From Bacillota bacterium (GTDB lineage: Bacteria > Bacillota > Clostridia > Peptostreptococcales > Anaerovoracaceae), in NCBI GenBank assembly GCA_030535715.1, contig JAUNRL010000039.1:1-8886 (forward strand): a stretch of DNA of 8,886 nt. The letters are read 5' to 3'. Both the position numbers and the translations under genes were made by a program. Positions 5,677-8,886 of this stretch are shown piece after piece. The notes beneath the pieces were generated by a model. The model was not told the origin of the DNA. It made no database searches and worked only from the letters and a program-made list of their open reading frames with translations. Position 1 is the stretch's first letter; each line of letters begins with the position of its first letter.

Positions 5677-7104
5677 TTAGAATTCCGGGCCCTTGAACTT
5701 GATCTTCTTCTGCTTGATGAATTTGCCGTCGCCGGACTGGCCGACATAGTCCTTGCCGTCGAAGAGCAGCTTGCCGCGGTTGTAGACCGCAACCGGATAA
5801 CCCTTGAACTTGGCCTTCTCCCAGATGGTGTGGTCCAGAGCACCGTGCTGGTTCTTCCTGTTATTGACCTCGAATTCCTTCTTGGGATCGTAGACGACGA
5901 TATCCGCATCCAGACCAACCTCGATGGCGCCCTTGCAGTAGTCGATACCGAAGAGCTTCGCCGGGTTCGTCGCAGAGATCTCGACCGCCTTGTTGAAGGA
6001 GATCCTTCCCTTGTTGGCTTCGGACAGGATATAAGGATACATATTCTCAATGCCTGCGCAGCCGTTGGGGATGGTGGTGAAGTTGCCCTTCTTGCCGTCC
6101 TTCTGCTTGATGCCCCAGTCCTTTTCCTTCTTCAGGAACGGGCAATGGTCGGTCGCCAGGGTGGAGACAGCGCCGGTCTTGATGCCGTTCCACAGCGCAT
6201 CCTGTGACGGTTTGCCCTTCATCGGAGGTGAACAGACAAAGTCGCGCGCTCTCAACTTCAGCTCCGGAATGCCCTTCTTATAGACATCCTTGGTGAAATA
6301 CAGATACTGCGGGCAGGTCTCGGCAAAGATCGGATAGCCTTCCGCTCTCGCCTGAGCGACTGCCTCAACACCCTGTTTGTTGTCCAGGTGAACGATATAC
6401 AGAGGAGCGCCCGCCATCTTGGCCAGGTTGATCGCTCTCACGTCAGCCTCACCGGCAACATCTTCATTCTTGGACAGATAGTGGTACCATGCATCGGTCT
6501 TGCCCTCTGCCAGAAACTTCTTGATCAGTGCATTGTTGACGTCCCTGTTCTCTGCATGGACACCGACCAGTGCGCCGATCTTCGCCGCGTGCTGCAGTGT
6601 CTCGAAGAACTGACCATCATCTACGCCGAAGTCATAGACCATGAATACCTTGAAGGTGGCAACGCCCATTTTCATACATTCGTCCATGGATGCCAGCATT
6701 TCCGGAGTGGTGACGTCGCCGACGCCGATATGATAGGAATAGTCACAGGCCGGGCCGTCTGCCCTGCAGATGTCGTCTCTTCTCTTCAGAGCCGCATCCA
6801 TGGTTTCGCCTACGCCCTGCAGGACGAAGTCAAACACCGTGGTGGTGCCGCCGCATGCTGCCGCTCTCGTTCCGGTGAAGTAATCATCCGTCGCGATGGT
6901 TCCGCCAAACGGCATGGCCAGATGGGTATGTCCATCAATAGCGCCCGGCAGGATCATCTTGCCCTTGGCATCGATGACCTCAGTGTTCTTGTCCGGCTTC
7001 AGACCTGCACCGATGGCGCTGATCCTGCCCTTTGTAACCGCTACGTCAGCCTTGAAGGTGGATTTCGCTGTAACAACGGTGCCGCCTTTGAATAATAAAT
7101 CCAT
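5677..7104 (-). CDS. hydA: Dihydropyrimidinase / D-hydantoinase
   Basis: A 475-residue cytosolic amidohydrolase that opens cyclic amides: dihydrouracil or dihydrothymine to N-carbamoyl-beta-amino acids, or 5-substituted hydantoins to N-carbamoyl amino acids. The binuclear metal set is complete: GHTH (His59, His61), the carboxylated lysine in TFKVFMVY (Lys152), His183 in GVHAEN, His239 in IVHLDN and Asp319 in LATDHCPF. The usual substrate-contact residues are also there: Tyr157, Ser292 in CSPP and Asn347 in PNG. This pattern separates it from dihydroorotase and allantoinase, and the length is normal. Start: ATG at 7104, 8 nt after AGGAGG (7113-7118). It lies downstream of an NCS1 permease on the same strand, which likely supplies the substrate. 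No dihydropyrimidine dehydrogenase or beta-ureidopropionase gene is in the window, so the full pathway cannot be confirmed. Confidence 0.95.
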   Translation of the reverse strand: MDLLFKGGTVVTAKSTFKADVAVTKGRISAIGAGLKPDKNTEVIDAKGKMILPGAIDGHTHLAMPFGGTIATDDYFTGTRAAACGGTTTVFDFVLQGVGETMDAALKRRDDICRADGPACDYSYHIGVGDVTTPEMLASMDECMKMGVATFKVFMVYDFGVDDGQFFETLQHAAKIGALVGVHAENRDVNNALIKKFLAEGKTDAWYHYLSKNEDVAGEADVRAINLAKMAGAPLYIVHLDNKQGVEAVAQARAEGYPIFAETCPQYLYFTKDVYKKGIPELKLRARDFVCSPPMKGKPSQDALWNGIKTGAVSTLATDHCPFLKKEKDWGIKQKDGKKGNFTTIPNGCAGIENMYPYILSEANKGRISFNKAVEISATNPAKLFGIDYCKGAIEVGLDADIVVYDPKKEFEVNNRKNQHGALDHTIWEKAKFKGYPVAVYNRGKLLFDGKDYVGQSGDGKFIKQKKIKFKGPEF

Positions 7105-7130
7105 AACTCATTCCTCCTTTTCACGGATGT

Positions 7131-7163
7131 AAACAGGAGCCCGGAAAACCAAGGCTCCTGTTT
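7131..7163 (-). terminator. Leader hairpin upstream of the dihydropyrimidinase gene
   Basis: A perfect 11-bp stem AAACAGGAGCC/GGCTCCTGTTT around an 11-nt loop (7142-7152). On the minus strand it is followed by ACATCC, so the T-run is only the TTT inside the stem. It ends 12 nt before the dihydropyrimidinase ribosome site. It may terminate or attenuate read-through from the permease gene, or stabilise the processed downstream message. The fold is clear; the role is uncertain. Confidence 0.5.
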
Positions 7164-7167
7164 CTTA

Positions 7168-7202
7168 TATAAAGTTATCGTTTGACTTTATACGGTTGTC
7201 TT
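7168..7202 (-). promoter_or_regulatory. AT-rich interrupted palindrome over a weak candidate promoter
   Basis: TATAAAGT (7168-7175) and ACTTTATA (7185-7192) form perfect 8-bp arms around 9 bp, the size and shape of a dimeric regulator site. On the minus strand it overlaps a weak promoter candidate for the dihydropyrimidinase gene: AAGACA (7197-7202), 17 bp, GATAAC (7174-7179), each 4 of 6 matches. The palindrome is certain; operator and promoter roles are inferred. Confidence 0.4.
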
Positions 7203-7224
7203 GAGCCTTACCTATTTAGCTCGT

Positions 7225-7246
7225 GTGCCCGAAAGCACGGGGGCAC
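7225..7246 (-). other. Hairpin after the NCS1 permease gene
   Basis: GTGCCC (7225-7230) pairs with GGGCAC (7241-7246) around a 10-nt loop, 23 nt after the permease stop on the minus strand. No T-run follows on that strand (ACGAGC), so it is more likely a 3'-end stabilising hairpin than an intrinsic terminator. On the plus strand it is followed by TTTT, but no plus-strand gene ends here. Confidence 0.35.
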
Positions 7247-7268
7247 TTTTGAAAAACTATGCCGCAGC

Positions 7269-8837
7269 TTAGCCTCTCTGGGTGAAGGCTTCGTGCTCTT
7301 CCTCGGTTACGAAGGACCTGCCGGCCATGCCCGTCTTCATCAGGATGATGTAGAGGACGAAGGCAACGACGAAGGACCATACGTAGTTGATGGAGTTGAC
7401 GAAGTTCAGGAATCCGCCGGACGCGCCGAAGTAGGGCAGCAGCGGCAGGATGAATGCGCAGAACCAGGAGATAACCGCAGCCCAGTTCCAGCCACCGGAG
7501 TACCAGTATCTTCCCTCTCTGCCCTGGAACAGGCTCAGGATATCGATCCTCTTCTGCTTGACCACGAAGTAGTCGGCGATGAAGATCGCGGCGATCGGCG
7601 CCAGGATCGTTCCGTAAGCGTTCATCCAGGTGAAGTACGCCGCACCGGAACCATAGATCCACCATGCCTGCAGGATGAAGAACGCGAACAGTGCGGTGAC
7701 GATAACGCCCATTCTGTAGGTGATCTTCTTGGGGTTGATGTTGGAAATTCCGTTTGCCGGAGCAACAACGTTCGCGGCCACACAGGTCGTGATCGTAGCT
7801 GCCACAGTACCGATAGCGGAAATCAGAACGACGATCGGGCTGTTGATGTGATACAGAACGCCGGTCGGGTCGAACATGGCCTCACCAAAGGCCATCTTGG
7901 TCGCCTGTGCATAGTACGCACCGACGAAAGCGCAGAAAGCCATGGGAACCGGCATACCGAGCAGCTGACCCATGAACTGATCCTTCTGAGATCTCGCGTA
8001 CCGGGAAAAGTCCGGAATATTCAGAGCCATCGTAGCCCAGAACGCGATGTTGCCCATCAGTCCGGAGAGATAGATGAATGCGAAACCGCCGCTCTGCGCG
8101 ATCAGCGCATCGTCATTGCCCTGCTTCATAACATCCCAGAAGCCAACGCCGTCGGGGACGATGGAAGCGGACCAGATCAGCAGCGCGATCATGATGACGA
8201 TGAGCAGCGGGCCGCCGATGTCCTGGACGATCTTGATTCTGTCCATGCCATTGTAGGCAACCCATGCGATGAACAGCATGAAGATGATGTAACCGATGAA
8301 CTGTCCAACCTGCGCCAGCTGCATGCCGCCCCAGGAAGGAAGGCTCATCATCCAGTTGGGATCTGCGAATTTTTTCGCAAATACGCCGATGATGGCGCCC
8401 ACAGCGCCACCGCCAACCCATGCCTGTACGGAACACCATCCGCAGGCGGTCAGCGCCCTCAGCAGTGCCGGGATCTGCGCGCCGATGGTACCGAAGGTCA
8501 GTCTCGCGAAGAGCGGGAACGGAATACCATACTTGGTACCGATCTGAGAGTTCAGCTGAATCGGGATCAGGATGATCAGGTTGCCCAGCGCTACGTTCAG
8601 AACGGAGAGCCAGGGAGATACACCCATGCCAATCAGTCCGGATGCCAGTGACAGGGAAGGAATACAGATCGACATTCCAACCCACAGCATCCCGATGTTG
8701 TACGTGGTCCACTTACGTTCGACAACCGTAGTCGGCTTCAGGTCTTCGTTGTAATAAGACGAAGACGCAAGCTCTGATCTGGCTTCTTCCGTAAGTTCAA
8801 ACAGACCATTCTGTTCAACTTGTGAATACTTAGCCAT
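7269..8837 (-). CDS. NCS1-family nucleobase/hydantoin/allantoin permease
   Basis: A 522-residue secondary transporter with about 12 membrane spans, a soluble N-terminus and a short charged C-terminal tail. NCS1 signatures are NEDLKP (residues 30-35), ERKWTTYNIGMLWVGM (40-55), GWCSVQAWVGG (133-143), WATMALNIPDFSRYA (267-281) and APANGISN (359-366). By comparison with the hydantoin transporter Mhp1, Trp134 and Gln138 match the substrate-stacking Trp and the paired Gln, Trp267 the second Trp, and an Asn in 356-366 the amide contact; this mapping is by eye. Such proteins import uracil, cytosine, allantoin, hydantoins or purines with Na+ or H+. Start: ATG at 8837, 6 nt after GGAGG (8844-8848). It lies 164 bp upstream of the dihydropyrimidinase gene, which points to a dihydropyrimidine, uracil or hydantoin-like substrate. 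Confidence 0.94.
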   Translation of the reverse strand: MAKYSQVEQNGLFELTEEARSELASSSYYNEDLKPTTVVERKWTTYNIGMLWVGMSICIPSLSLASGLIGMGVSPWLSVLNVALGNLIILIPIQLNSQIGTKYGIPFPLFARLTFGTIGAQIPALLRALTACGWCSVQAWVGGGAVGAIIGVFAKKFADPNWMMSLPSWGGMQLAQVGQFIGYIIFMLFIAWVAYNGMDRIKIVQDIGGPLLIVIMIALLIWSASIVPDGVGFWDVMKQGNDDALIAQSGGFAFIYLSGLMGNIAFWATMALNIPDFSRYARSQKDQFMGQLLGMPVPMAFCAFVGAYYAQATKMAFGEAMFDPTGVLYHINSPIVVLISAIGTVAATITTCVAANVVAPANGISNINPKKITYRMGVIVTALFAFFILQAWWIYGSGAAYFTWMNAYGTILAPIAAIFIADYFVVKQKRIDILSLFQGREGRYWYSGGWNWAAVISWFCAFILPLLPYFGASGGFLNFVNSINYVWSFVVAFVLYIILMKTGMAGRSFVTEEEHEAFTQRG

Positions 8838-8861
8838 AAAACACCTCCATATTCAGAATAG

Positions 8862-8885
8862 ATATAAAAGATCGTTATAAGTATA
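8862..8885 (-). promoter_or_regulatory. Candidate -10 region and shared motif upstream of the NCS1 permease gene
   Basis: On the minus strand, TATACT (8880-8885) and TATAAC (8874-8879) are both 5 of 6 matches to a -10 box. The -35 would lie outside the window. The adjoining sequence ATATAAAAGATCGTT (plus strand 8862-8876) resembles ATATAAAGTTATCGTT at 7167-7182 before the dihydropyrimidinase gene. The promoter call is tentative because the window ends here. Confidence 0.35.
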
Positions 8886-8886
8886 C

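Noticed and set aside
5331..5696. Plus-strand frame running past the phosphoribosyltransferase stop
   Set aside because: It is out of frame with the enzyme, crosses several terminators and the direct repeats, and has no start signal.
7182..8651. Long plus-strand reading frame (489 codons) opposite the NCS1 permease gene
   Set aside because: Antisense shadow of a membrane protein gene: no ribosome site, very rich in charged residues, no recognisable domain.

Overview
The window looks like ordinary chromosomal DNA of a moderately GC-rich anaerobic member of the Bacillota, most likely Clostridia. This is an inference from strong AGGAGG-type ribosome binding sites, sigma-A-like promoters, intrinsic terminators, a purine riboswitch, and the families present. 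No mobile element, CRISPR array, tRNA, rRNA or pseudogene was seen. The common theme is uptake and metabolism of nucleosides and nucleobases.

Left part (1-4773, minus strand). A promoter at 4745-4773 drives a leader of about 210 nt. The leader carries a 5' hairpin, a guanine-class purine riboswitch (4632-4697) and an intrinsic terminator (4555-4589). The operon that follows encodes a BMP-family lipoprotein (3256-4524), a two-domain ABC ATPase (1633-3174), a first permease (495-1640) and a second permease cut by the window edge (1-495). Gene order and families match the NupNOPQ/YufNOPQ nucleoside importers of Bacillus. A second terminator-like hairpin (3208-3239) sits between the lipoprotein and ATPase genes and probably lets the binding protein be made in excess. 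The ATPase, permease 1 and permease 2 genes overlap or nearly touch and are probably translationally coupled.

Middle (4782-5676, plus strand). A phosphoribosyltransferase of the adenine/xanthine PRT type (4910-5461) is divergent from the transporter operon, and the two predicted -35 boxes lie only 8 bp apart. It would trap imported nucleobases as nucleotides. The 215-nt convergent gap after it holds no gene. It holds four hairpins, at least two of them good plus-strand terminators, and a 21-bp direct repeat.

Right part (5677-8886, minus strand). An NCS1-family nucleobase/hydantoin/allantoin permease (7269-8837) is followed by a dihydropyrimidinase/hydantoinase (5677-7104) with the full metal and substrate-binding residue set. 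The pair fits import and hydrolytic ring opening of dihydropyrimidines, hydantoins or related cyclic amides. The 164-nt gap between them has an AT-rich interrupted palindrome, a hairpin in the hydantoinase leader, and a short motif also found upstream of the permease.

The genes themselves are recognisable. The points that merit a second look are in the non-coding DNA: the riboswitch expression platform, the divergent promoter pair, the repeat-plus-hairpin convergent region and the hydantoinase/permease control sites. I found no clearly new protein system.
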